Notes under the pieces: model-generated
Seen by the model: only the letters and a program-made list of their open reading frames with translations
Databases searched by the model: none
Told to the model about the DNA's origin: nothing
NCBI GenBank assembly: GCA_963627445.1
Contig: CAVGBM010000009.1
Location: forward strand, 1 to 21,168
Length of the DNA: 21,168 nucleotides
Source of the DNA: F23-B02 sp963627445
GTDB taxonomy: Bacteria; Bacillota; Clostridia; Oscillospirales; Oscillospiraceae
Reading direction: 5' to 3'
Shown: piece after piece, positions 7,426 through 14,403 of the stretch
How the letters are laid out: each line of letters opens with the position of its first letter
How positions within the stretch are numbered: position 1 is the first letter of the stretch
Position numbers and translations under genes: made by a program

Positions 7426-9174
7426 TCATGCCTGCAAGGCATATTTATTTCTATATGATGCAAACGCTTGCTTGAAGTCCTCGCTGCTCTTGCGGTAGAC
7501 GCTCAGGCTTTCGTGGAGGTTGAGGTTTCTGTCCTCGGCATCGAGGACGCAGCCTGCGATGTTCGAGCAGTGGTCGCTCACTCGCTCAAGGTTCGTCAGG
7601 AGATCTGACAGAACAAAGCCTGCGTCGATGCTGCAAATTCCGCTTTGCAGACGCTGGATGTGCCGTGTGCGCAGCGTGTCCTTGAGCTCGTCCACGACCT
7701 GCTCGAGCGGCTCGACCATTGATGCCGCCTTGAGGTCGTGCTGCGTGAACGCCGTGTCGGACAGTCCCATGATCTCCCGCACGGCATCGAGCATTTGCTT
7801 GAGCTCGCTCTTCGCCGTATCGGAGAACACGATGCCCTTTTGCTGCATCTCCTCGGCAGATTCGAGGATATTAACGCTGTGGTCGGCGATACGCTCAAGG
7901 TCGCCGATGAGCTTAAGGTACTCGGCGGAGGTGAGGCTATCGGCCTCGCTTATATGGTGCGCGCTGAGCTTTACAAGATATGTGCCGATGATATCCTCGT
8001 AGTGGTCGGTCTTGTCCTCGAGCCTGCGGATCTCATCGGCAAGCTCGGGCGTGAGGCCGGTGAGGGAATCGAGGCTTAAAAGAAGCGCTGTCTTTGTCGC
8101 GGCGCTCATCTCGTCCATGAGCAGGCGGCAGCGCTCGAGAGCGAGGGTCGGGGTGGCGAGCAGGCGCTCGTCAAGCGTTTCCTCATGCGTCGGCTGCTTG
8201 CCGTCGGGGATGAGGAAGCACACGAGCTTTTCGAGAAAACCGCCGAGCGGCAGCATGATAATGGTACACGCGATGTTAAACAGCGAGTGGGCGATCGCGA
8301 TGCCGAGCATCGTTGCGCTCTCTCCGAACAGCGCCGGAGCGAACACCTGCTTCACGATGCAGAACACCGTCAGCCAAACGATCGTGCCGATGACATTGAA
8401 GCTCAGATGCACCATGGCGGTGCGCTTTGCGTTTTTGTTAGCGCCCACGGAGGAGATAAGCGCCGTGACGCAGGTGCCGATATTCTGGCCCATGATGATG
8501 GGGATGGCTGCCCCGTAGCTGACCTGACCGGTCGCCGCCAGCGCCTGCAAAATGCCGACGGAGGCCGAGGACGACTGGATGATGCCCGTGAGGAGCGCAC
8601 CGGCGGCAACGCCCAGAATGGGGTTTGTGAACATTATAAACAGCTGCCTGAACTCGGGCACATCACGCAGTCCGGCGACGGAGCCTGACATGGTGTCCAT
8701 GCCGTACATGAGCGTTGCAAAGCCGAGGAGGATCGTGCCGCTGTCCTTTTTGCGGTCGTCCTTTGAGAACATGTGCAGGATTATGCCGACGAGTGCGAGT
8801 ATCGGCGTGAACGACGAGGGCTTGAGAAGCTGGATAAACACATTGTGGCTGTCGATGCCCGCAAGCGAGAGTATCCATGCCGTGACGGTCGTGCCGATGT
8901 TTGCACCCATGATGACGTGTATCGACTGGCTCAGGGACATGAGCCCCGAGTTAACAAAGCCGACCGCCATGACCGTTGTCGCGGATGACGACTGGATGAT
9001 GGCCGTTATGCCAAGACCCGTGAGCAGCCCCGCCCACTTATTGCTCGTGAGCCTGCCCAAAAGAGTGCGCAGGCCGCTGCCGGCTCTGCGCTCAAGCGCC
9101 TGACCCATCAGGTTCATGCCGAACAAAAACAGACACAGGCCGCCTATCAAATTTAATACAGAAAAAATGTCCAT
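7426..9174 (-). CDS. Na+/Pi cotransporter family protein with C-terminal PhoU-like domain
   Basis: A 582-residue membrane protein of the Na/Pi-cotransporter II family, which imports phosphate (or sometimes handles its efflux) using sodium. The two inverted family repeats each carry the QSSSA signature, at 61-65 and 200-204, within about eight hydrophobic segments up to residue 330. From about 350 to 575 the protein is helical and PhoU-like (LIGDLERIADHSVNILE), a common fusion in Firmicutes and likely a regulatory domain. The ATG at 9174 is chosen over one at 9225 because AAGGGG lies 7 bases upstream and the predicted promoter -10 (9213-9218) lies between them. It has its own Pho-type promoter but may also receive read-through from pst-phoU upstream. 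A separate phoU gene is next door, so the cell has two PhoU-like domains from this region. Confidence 0.9.
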   Translation of the reverse strand: MDIFSVLNLIGGLCLFLFGMNLMGQALERRAGSGLRTLLGRLTSNKWAGLLTGLGITAIIQSSSATTVMAVGFVNSGLMSLSQSIHVIMGANIGTTVTAWILSLAGIDSHNVFIQLLKPSSFTPILALVGIILHMFSKDDRKKDSGTILLGFATLMYGMDTMSGSVAGLRDVPEFRQLFIMFTNPILGVAAGALLTGIIQSSSASVGILQALAATGQVSYGAAIPIIMGQNIGTCVTALISSVGANKNAKRTAMVHLSFNVIGTIVWLTVFCIVKQVFAPALFGESATMLGIAIAHSLFNIACTIIMLPLGGFLEKLVCFLIPDGKQPTHEETLDERLLATPTLALERCRLLMDEMSAATKTALLLSLDSLTGLTPELADEIRRLEDKTDHYEDIIGTYLVKLSAHHISEADSLTSAEYLKLIGDLERIADHSVNILESAEEMQQKGIVFSDTAKSELKQMLDAVREIMGLSDTAFTQHDLKAASMVEPLEQVVDELKDTLRTRHIQRLQSGICSIDAGFVLSDLLTNLERVSDHCSNIAGCVLDAEDRNLNLHESLSVYRKSSEDFKQAFASYRNKYALQA

Positions 9175-9212
9175 GCCAATACCCCTTAGTTCTATTCTTG
9201 GTTCTTGAGCTA

Positions 9213-9268
9213 AGGGTATCAGCAATATGTCAAATCCGAGACCGTCAAATTGTAAAATCCGTGTAAAA
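9213..9268 (-). promoter_or_regulatory. Pho-box promoter of the Na/Pi symporter gene
   Basis: On the + strand the half-sites read TGTCAAA (9228), TGTAAAA (9251) and TGTAAAA (9262), that is, TTTTACA-type repeats on the coding strand, with offsets of 23 and 11 bp. Nine bases separate the gene-proximal half-site from a weak -10 (TACCCT, 9213-9218). No normal -35 box is needed if PhoB recruits polymerase. Positions 9248-9269 are identical to 22 bases in the phoB promoter. Confidence 0.75.
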
Positions 9269-9292
9269 TCTCGATTTTACAAATCAAATCTG

Positions 9293-9940
9293 TCAGTTTA
9301 CACTCTGAATTTCGCCCGTTTCGGTGAAAATGACCCACTTTGCGATATTCACGGCGTGGTCGCCGATGCGCTCGAGGTATTTTGCGATCATCAGAAGGTC
9401 GATAGCGCACGAGCCCATGCTGCGGTCGGTACGGATAGTCTCGATTAAAAGCTCCTTCATGCCGTCAAAGTGCCGGTCGACAACATCGTCATAATCTATG
9501 ACCTTGTGCGCCTGCCGGGTGTCGTCGTTTAAAAACGCCTCCACGCTGCCGTTGACCATCTTGATGACCGACAGCGCCATGTCGTGCAGCGCCTGCTTGG
9601 GCGCATTGTCCGGCAGAGCGCCTGTCTGCACTATCTCGGCGATATCCGCCGACTGATTTCCGATGCGCTCAAGGTCGGTGACCATTTTAAGCGCCGCGGA
9701 CACCGTACGCAGGTCGGTCGCAACCGGCTGCTGCAGCAGCAAAAGCTTTAAGCACTGGGACTGCACATCTCTCTCCAGCCTGTCTATCTTCTCGGTTACG
9801 CCGTGTACCTCGGCGGCAAGCTCAAGGTCATTTTCCTGCAGCGCCTTTGCGGCCTTGGCGATGGCAGCCTCGCAAAGAGCGCTCATGGTGCTCAGTGAAT
9901 CGTGCAGCGTTTTCAGCTGCTCGTCGTATATGCTTCGCAT
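9293..9940 (-). CDS. phoU: Phosphate signalling complex protein PhoU
   Basis: A 215-residue, all-helical cytoplasmic protein with the two PhoU repeats, each carrying the metal-binding type motif (DLERIGNQSADIAE near 90, YLERIGDHAVNIAK near 190). PhoU links the Pst transporter to the PhoR kinase and keeps the Pho regulon off when phosphate is plentiful. Its ATG overlaps the pstB stop by one base (TAATG), so the two are translationally coupled. It is the last gene of pstSCAB-phoU; no clear terminator follows before the symporter promoter, so some read-through is likely. Confidence 0.95.
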   Translation of the reverse strand: MRSIYDEQLKTLHDSLSTMSALCEAAIAKAAKALQENDLELAAEVHGVTEKIDRLERDVQSQCLKLLLLQQPVATDLRTVSAALKMVTDLERIGNQSADIAEIVQTGALPDNAPKQALHDMALSVIKMVNGSVEAFLNDDTRQAHKVIDYDDVVDRHFDGMKELLIETIRTDRSMGSCAIDLLMIAKYLERIGDHAVNIAKWVIFTETGEIQSVN

Positions 9941-10698
9941 TATCCGAACCTCCCCGTGATGTATGCTTCCGTTCTTTTGTCCTTCGGCATGGAGAACACG
10001 CCCTGCGTGTCCCCGAACTCCACAAGCTCGCCGAGCAGGAAAAACGCCGTGCTGTCGGAAATTCTGGTGGCCTGCTGCATGTTGTGGGTCACGATGACGA
10101 TGGTGTAGTCGCGTTTGAGCTCCTGCGCCAGCTCCTCGATCTTGCCGGTGGAGATAGGGTCAAGGGCGCTCGTCGGCTCATCCATGAGCAGAACCTCCGG
10201 CGCAACGGCGAGGCTTCGCGCGATGCAAAGCCTCTGCTGCTGGCCGCCGGACATGCCCAGAGCGGACTTTTTAAGTCTGTCCTTGCACTCGTCCCAGATA
10301 GCCGCACTTTTGAGCGATGTCTCAACTATTTCGTCGAGCTTTGCCTTCGAGCGCACGCCGTGCAGCCTCGGGCCGTAGGCGATGTTATCGTAGATGCTCA
10401 TGGGGAAGGGGTTGGGCTTTTGAAACACCATGCCTATCTTCGTGCGCAGCTCGGTCACATCCGTGCCGTCGACGTAGATATCCTCCCCCTTAAAGCTTAT
10501 GCGGCCTTCGATGCGGCAATTCGGCACAAGGTCGTTCATGCGGTTAAGAGTTTTTAAAAATGTTGATTTTCCGCAGCCGGACGGGCCTATGAGGGCGGTT
10601 ATCTTCTGCGGCATTATGTCCATGCTTATAGATCGCAGAGCCTGATGCTCTCCGTACCACAGCTCGAGGTTTTCGGCTTTGATGATAGGCTTGACCAT
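9940..10698 (-). CDS. pstB: Phosphate ABC transporter ATP-binding protein PstB
   Basis: A 252-residue ABC ATPase that powers high-affinity phosphate uptake through PstC-PstA. Walker A is GPSGCGKST at 38-46, the Q-loop is at Q93, the signature is MSGGQ at 149-153 and Walker B ends in LLMDEPTSALDP at 170-181. The length is typical of PstB. The start overlaps the pstA stop by one base (TAATG). The residues KTLNRMNDLVPNCRIEG after Walker A are characteristic of PstB rather than of other ABC ATPases. Confidence 0.97.
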   Translation of the reverse strand: MVKPIIKAENLELWYGEHQALRSISMDIMPQKITALIGPSGCGKSTFLKTLNRMNDLVPNCRIEGRISFKGEDIYVDGTDVTELRTKIGMVFQKPNPFPMSIYDNIAYGPRLHGVRSKAKLDEIVETSLKSAAIWDECKDRLKKSALGMSGGQQQRLCIARSLAVAPEVLLMDEPTSALDPISTGKIEELAQELKRDYTIVIVTHNMQQATRISDSTAFFLLGELVEFGDTQGVFSMPKDKRTEAYITGRFG

Positions 10699-11528
10699 TA
10701 ATGTTTCCTGACCTTTCTGCCGACGAGGGAGGCGGCGAGGTTTATGATAAGGGTGATGCAGATGAGTATGACGGCGATAGCGAAGGCGACATCGAACTTG
10801 CCCTCCTCGCTTGCGTAGATATAAAGTGCCACGGTGAGCGAGGCCGCCGAGGACTGAAGCGCCTTGGCAAAGCCGAGAAGTTTAAGGCCGAAGCCTGCGG
10901 TGAACAGCAGCGCTGCCGATTCGCCGACCACTCTGCCTACTGCGAGGATGCAGCCTGTCACGATGCCGTCAACGGCGTTTGGCAGCACCACCGTGCGCAC
11001 CATGTGCCACTTGCCCGAGCCGAGCGCCAGCGCACCCTCGCGGTACGACTGCGGCACGGCAAGAAGGCTTTCCTTGGTGTTGCTGATGACTGTCGGCAGC
11101 ACCATGATAATAAGCGTGAGCGAGCCTGCGAGGATGCCCTGCTTAAGCCCGAGTATCTGCGTGAAAAACAGCATGCCGACAAGGCCGAAGATGATTGACG
11201 GGATGCCCGTGAGCGTCTCGACCGCAAAGCCGACGGCGTTTGAGATGCGCTTATTTGACGCATATTCTGTCAGGTACACCGCAGCGCCCACGCCCAGCGG
11301 CACGACGATGATCATGACGAGGATGATAAGGTAAAGGGTGTTTAAAATGTTCGGCAGTATGCCGATGGAGTCTGAAATGTAGCTTGTCTGCGTCGTGAGG
11401 AACTTCATGTTTATGCCCGGGATGCCGCGGTACAAGAGGTAGCCGATGAGGCCGAGCAGCAGCAGACAGGTCACGGCGGCGCAAAGCGACATTAAAAATT
11501 TAAGAGCATTGTCCTTAGCTTTTCTCAT
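10698..11528 (-). CDS. pstA: Phosphate ABC transporter permease PstA
   Basis: A 276-residue inner-membrane protein with about six hydrophobic segments and the PstA loop ETLTGIPSIIFGLVGMLFF near 107, followed by the EAA-type loop ALALGSGKWHMVRTVVLP near 180. It forms the phosphate channel with PstC. The ribosome site AAGGAGG lies inside the end of pstC, three bases separate the two genes, and it overlaps pstB by one base at its other end. Confidence 0.95.
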   Translation of the reverse strand: MRKAKDNALKFLMSLCAAVTCLLLLGLIGYLLYRGIPGINMKFLTTQTSYISDSIGILPNILNTLYLIILVMIIVVPLGVGAAVYLTEYASNKRISNAVGFAVETLTGIPSIIFGLVGMLFFTQILGLKQGILAGSLTLIIMVLPTVISNTKESLLAVPQSYREGALALGSGKWHMVRTVVLPNAVDGIVTGCILAVGRVVGESAALLFTAGFGLKLLGFAKALQSSAASLTVALYIYASEEGKFDVAFAIAVILICITLIINLAASLVGRKVRKH

Positions 11529-11531
11529 GCC

Positions 11532-12395
11532 TTAGTCCTCCTTGTTGTGCGATATCATGTGCAGCAGGGTGTTGACCATCATGATGAACAAAAACAGGAC
11601 CAAGCTGATGGAAAACAGCGCATCCCTGTGCAGCGTGCCGTAGGAGGCATAGGACATTTCCGAAACGATAGCCGTCGTGAGAAAGCGGACGGAGGAAAAC
11701 AGACCCGGCATATTCGCGACATTGCCCGCGACCATCATAATGGCCATCGCTTCGCCCATCGCTCTGCCCACGCCCTGCACCACGGCTGTTGCGATGCCGC
11801 GCTTGGCAGCCGGCAGCGAGACCTTGAAATAAGTCTCGGTCTTGAGCGCGCCGAGCGCAAGCGATGCCTCCTCATACTCGGGCGGGACAGCGTCCAGCGC
11901 CGTTTTCGAGATATTAATAATGTAGGGCAGGATCATGACGGCGAGCACCAAAATGGCCGTGAGCAGGCATGCGCCGGAGGATAGGCCAAATACGCTCTGC
12001 ACCGCCGGTACGACGACTATCATGCCCACAAGGCCGTATATGACCGAGGGGATGCCTGCAAGCAGCTCAACTGCGGTGTTCACGAGTTTTGCGATCCTCG
12101 GCGGGGCGACCTTTGAAAGGTACAGCGCTGTGAGTATGCCTATCGGCACGCCGATGACGACCGCTCCGGCGGTGCCGTAAACGCTCGTGAGGATAAACGG
12201 CAGGATGCCGAACTCGTTTGCGCCCGCGTTCCAGGTGTCGCCGAACAGGAAGTTAATAAGCCCGACCTCACGGATGGCGGGTATACCGGCGATGATGAGG
12301 TAGATGCTGATAAGCAGCACAAACGCCACCGCGATAAGTCCGCATATTAAAAACAGCAGGCGAAAGCCCGTTTCTATCGTCTTTTTTCGTTTCAT
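11532..12395 (-). CDS. pstC: Phosphate ABC transporter permease PstC
   Basis: A 287-residue inner-membrane permease with about six hydrophobic segments. The family loop ELLAGIPSVIYGLVGM lies near 109, and the EAA-type loop EASLALGALKTETYFKVSLP near 182. It is paired with PstA in the phosphate channel. The ATG at 12395 has AGGAG about 7 bases upstream. It is separated from pstS by 63 bases holding a strong hairpin, which may lower the amount of permease mRNA relative to pstS. Confidence 0.95.
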   Translation of the reverse strand: MKRKKTIETGFRLLFLICGLIAVAFVLLISIYLIIAGIPAIREVGLINFLFGDTWNAGANEFGILPFILTSVYGTAGAVVIGVPIGILTALYLSKVAPPRIAKLVNTAVELLAGIPSVIYGLVGMIVVVPAVQSVFGLSSGACLLTAILVLAVMILPYIINISKTALDAVPPEYEEASLALGALKTETYFKVSLPAAKRGIATAVVQGVGRAMGEAMAIMMVAGNVANMPGLFSSVRFLTTAIVSEMSYASYGTLHRDALFSISLVLFLFIMMVNTLLHMISHNKED

Positions 12396-12412
12396 GGACA
12401 GCTCCTAATCGT

Positions 12413-12440
12413 AATGCCCCGTGTGCAAACACGGGGCATT
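12413..12440 (-). other. Perfect 11-bp hairpin between pstS and pstC
   Basis: AATGCCCCGTG at 12413-12423 pairs perfectly with CACGGGGCATT at 12430-12440 around a six-base loop. In the direction of transcription no U-run follows, so it is probably not a full terminator. Such a hairpin may protect the 3' end of pstS mRNA or act as partial attenuation, giving more binding protein than permease. Confidence 0.7.
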
Positions 12441-12458
12441 GTTTTGCTTTGCCGAAGC

Positions 12459-13277
12459 TTACTTTGCTACGGGGACTGCGCCTGCGCTGCGGATGAGGTC
12501 GGCAGCGTCGGTGCTGGTTGCAAAGTCGAAGAATGCCTTTGCTGCGGAGCTAAGCTCGGTGCCGTCCTTGGTCACGAGGACGAAGGGGCGCTGGATGGCG
12601 TAGCTGCCGTCGAGAACGGTTGCCTCGGAACAGGCAACGCCGCCTACGGTGACGGACTTGATGCCGTCCTGACCTTCAACTGCCGAGAGGGAGGCGTAGC
12701 CGATGGCGTTCTTGTTGCTGCCTACTGCGGAGATGACAGCGCCGGTGGAGGTGAGCTCCTGAGAAAGCTTGCATGCGTCCTTGGTGTCGGTTACAGACTC
12801 GAAGCCGTCTCTGGTGCCGGAGTTTGCTTCCCGACCGATGCAGGTGATCTCAAGATCGTCGCCGCCGACATCCTTCCAGTTGGTGATCTTGCCGGTGAAT
12901 ATATCGGCAATCTGCTGGACAGAAAGATCTGCGACCTTGTTGTCGGCATTTACGATGATGGCGATGCCGTCAAGTGCGATGGTCGTGCCGGTAAGGCCGG
13001 TCTCGTTATCCTTGAGCGCGCGGGAGGAAAGGCCGATGTCGCACTTGCCGGTGCTGACGGTCTCAATGCCGGTACCGGAGCCGGTGGGGTCGTAGGTGAC
13101 GGTAACGTCCTTGTTGTCTTCCATAAACTTTTCGCTAAGCGCGCCGATGACCTTCTCCATGGAGGTCGAGCCGTTGGTGGAAACGCTCTGCGGCTCGGTG
13201 CTGCTGCCGCAGCCTGCCAGAAGTGCGAGCGACATGATCGCGGCCATGCCGGCGGCTATAATACTTTTTCTTTTCAT
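12459..13277 (-). CDS. pstS: Phosphate ABC transporter substrate-binding lipoprotein PstS
   Basis: A 272-residue extracellular phosphate-binding protein. The signal peptide has a basic start (MKRKS), a hydrophobic core and the lipobox LAGC, so C23 should carry the lipid anchor. The mature part shows the PstS motifs STNGSTSMEKVI near 39, GSGTG near 72 and the EANSGTRDGFESV type phosphate loop near 157. The ATG at 13277 is chosen over one at 13298 because AAAGGAG sits 8 bases upstream and the lipoprotein signal begins here. It is the first gene of the pst operon, behind a Pho-type promoter. Confidence 0.96.
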   Translation of the reverse strand: MKRKSIIAAGMAAIMSLALLAGCGSSTEPQSVSTNGSTSMEKVIGALSEKFMEDNKDVTVTYDPTGSGTGIETVSTGKCDIGLSSRALKDNETGLTGTTIALDGIAIIVNADNKVADLSVQQIADIFTGKITNWKDVGGDDLEITCIGREANSGTRDGFESVTDTKDACKLSQELTSTGAVISAVGSNKNAIGYASLSAVEGQDGIKSVTVGGVACSEATVLDGSYAIQRPFVLVTKDGTELSSAAKAFFDFATSTDAADLIRSAGAVPVAK

Positions 13278-13333
13278 TTTGTATACTCCTTTGTACAAAA
13301 TCTTTTTTGGATGTTCTCCTTGGGTACGGCCTT

Positions 13334-13389
13334 AGATTACCGTTTGTTCGTAAAGGCTAATATCGTGTTTTTGTAAAGAGTTTGTAAGA
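13334..13389 (-). promoter_or_regulatory. Pho-box promoter of the pst operon
   Basis: Half-sites on the + strand are CGTAAAG (13349), TGTAAAG (13372) and TGTAAGA (13383), offset by 23 and 11 bp. A -10 (TAATCT on the coding strand, 13334-13339) lies 9 bases from the nearest half-site. The leader to the pstS ATG is about 50 bases. The same geometry occurs at three other promoters in the window. Confidence 0.82.
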
Positions 13390-13397
13390 TTGGAGCA

Positions 13398-13430
13398 TAA
13401 AAAAGCCGCAGGTCAGCATGACCTGCGGCT
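13398..13430 (-). terminator. Intrinsic terminator after the HAD phosphatase gene
   Basis: AGCCGCAGGTC at 13404-13414 pairs perfectly with GACCTGCGGCT at 13420-13430 around a five-base loop. On the minus strand it is followed by six T. It lies 14 bases after the phosphatase stop and just before the pstS Pho boxes, so it insulates the two units. Confidence 0.92.
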
Positions 13431-13443
13431 AAAAATATATGTT

Positions 13444-14232
13444 TTACTTTGCGTTTGCAGCCTTAACAATATCGCCCACGCCGTCGAGTATCATCGTCGG
13501 GCGGTAGGCAAAGTGCTCAAGCGTCTTGCGGGTGGAAATGCCGGACATGACAAGCACCGTGGACATGCCGCTTTCCATGCCGGAAATGACATCGGTGTCC
13601 ATGCGGTCGCCTATCATGACCGCCTCGCCCGAGTGGCAGCCGAGGATCTTGAGCCCCGTGCGCATCATGAGGGGGTTCGGCTTGCCGCAGAAATACGCCT
13701 CGGTGCCGGTCGCCATCTCGATAGGCGCGATGNNNNNNNNNNNNNNAGGCGCGATGCCGTTCTCAATCGGACCTGAGATATCGGAATTTGCGCCGATGAG
13801 CTTTGCGCCCGCCAGAACGAGGTTCGTTGCTTTTGTTAAGGTGTCCAGCGAATACGCCTTGCCCTCGCCGACTATGACATAGTCGGGGTTCACGTCGTTC
13901 ATGGTGATGCCCGCATCGTACAGGGCATTCAGCAGTCCCGCCTCACCTATGACATATGCCGAGCAGCCCGGGGACTGCTCCTTGATAAACGCAGCCGTTG
14001 CCAGTGCGCTCGTGTAAAAGTGCTCCTCGGGGACATCAAGCCCCATGCGTGCAAGCTTTTGATTGAGCTCCTTTGGCGTGCAGCCGCTGTTATTGGTCAA
14101 AAACAGATAGCCCTTGTCGTTTGCCTTGAGCCAGTCTATAAACTCCACCACGCCCGGCAGAATGCGGTTGCCGTGGTAGATGACACCGTCCATATCGCAG
14201 ATAAAACCCTTTTTCCCGTTAAAATCTATCAT
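13444..14232 (-). CDS. HAD-IIA (NagD/AraL-type) phosphatase, interrupted by an assembly gap
   Basis: A cytoplasmic phosphatase of about 262 residues. The catalytic DMDGV motif holds the nucleophile D13 and D15. A later GKPNPLMM and GDRMDTD supply the lysine and acidic residues that position Mg2+ and phosphate, as in NagD, AraL and related sugar- or glycerol-phosphate phosphatases. The ATG at 14232 is chosen, with an AAAGGATG ribosome site, because an upstream ATG at 14256 coincides with the predicted transcription start. Fourteen N at 13733-13746 hide five residues between two IAP triplets; the frame is kept, so the gene is probably intact. A Pho-box promoter precedes it and an intrinsic terminator follows. 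It lies divergent from a glycerol-1-phosphate dehydrogenase, echoing the araL-araM pair of Bacillus. The substrate is unknown. Confidence 0.88.
   Translation of the reverse strand: MIDFNGKKGFICDMDGVIYHGNRILPGVVEFIDWLKANDKGYLFLTNNSGCTPKELNQKLARMGLDVPEEHFYTSALATAAFIKEQSPGCSAYVIGEAGLLNALYDAGITMNDVNPDYVIVGEGKAYSLDTLTKATNLVLAGAKLIGANSDISGPIENGIAPXXXXXIAPIEMATGTEAYFCGKPNPLMMRTGLKILGCHSGEAVMIGDRMDTDVISGMESGMSTVLVMSGISTRKTLEHFAYRPTMILDGVGDIVKAANAK
13733..13746. other. Assembly gap (14 N) inside the HAD phosphatase gene
   Basis: The run of N is flanked on both sides by the same ten bases, AGGCGCGATG (13723-13732 and 13747-13756). The reading frame stays open across it. Both flanks encode the triplet IAP in the phosphatase. 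Confidence 0.99.
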
Positions 14233-14262
14233 ATTATCACATCCTTTCTCTCTCATGGCTCT

Positions 14263-14318
14263 ATATTAACTCATTTTTGTAAAACCGAACAGTCTAAATG
14301 TGTAAAAAGACTGTAAAA
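14263..14318 (-). promoter_or_regulatory. Pho-box promoter of the HAD phosphatase gene
   Basis: TGTAAAA occurs on the + strand at 14278, 14301 and 14312, giving offsets of 23 and 11 bp. The -10 (TAATAT on the coding strand, 14263-14268) is 9 bases from the nearest half-site. The predicted start near 14256 agrees with the choice of ATG at 14232. Confidence 0.82.
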
Positions 14319-14335
14319 ATGCTGCATTATTTATC

Positions 14336-14364
14336 TTGCGATTTTAGCATACTTATTATAAAAT
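14336..14364 (+). promoter_or_regulatory. Possible promoter of the glycerol-1-phosphate dehydrogenase gene
   Basis: TTGCGA at 14336-14341 and TAAAAT at 14359-14364 are 17 bases apart. The match is moderate. It lies just outside the divergent Pho boxes, so PhoB binding might influence it too. Confidence 0.45.
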
Positions 14365-14403
14365 CAAGTAAGATAGTAATTTAACGAAACGAGGTATATT
14401 GCT

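Noticed and set aside
12414..13376. Plus-strand open frame of 320 codons opposite pstS
   Set aside because: It covers pstS, the terminator hairpins and the Pho promoter, and shows no motif or ribosome site.
13723..13756. Collapsing the N-gap as overlapping contig ends sharing ten bases
   Set aside because: Merging the two ten-base copies would remove 24 bases (8 codons) from a region where family members, as far as I recall, keep two IAP triplets five residues apart. The gap as drawn preserves frame and spacing.
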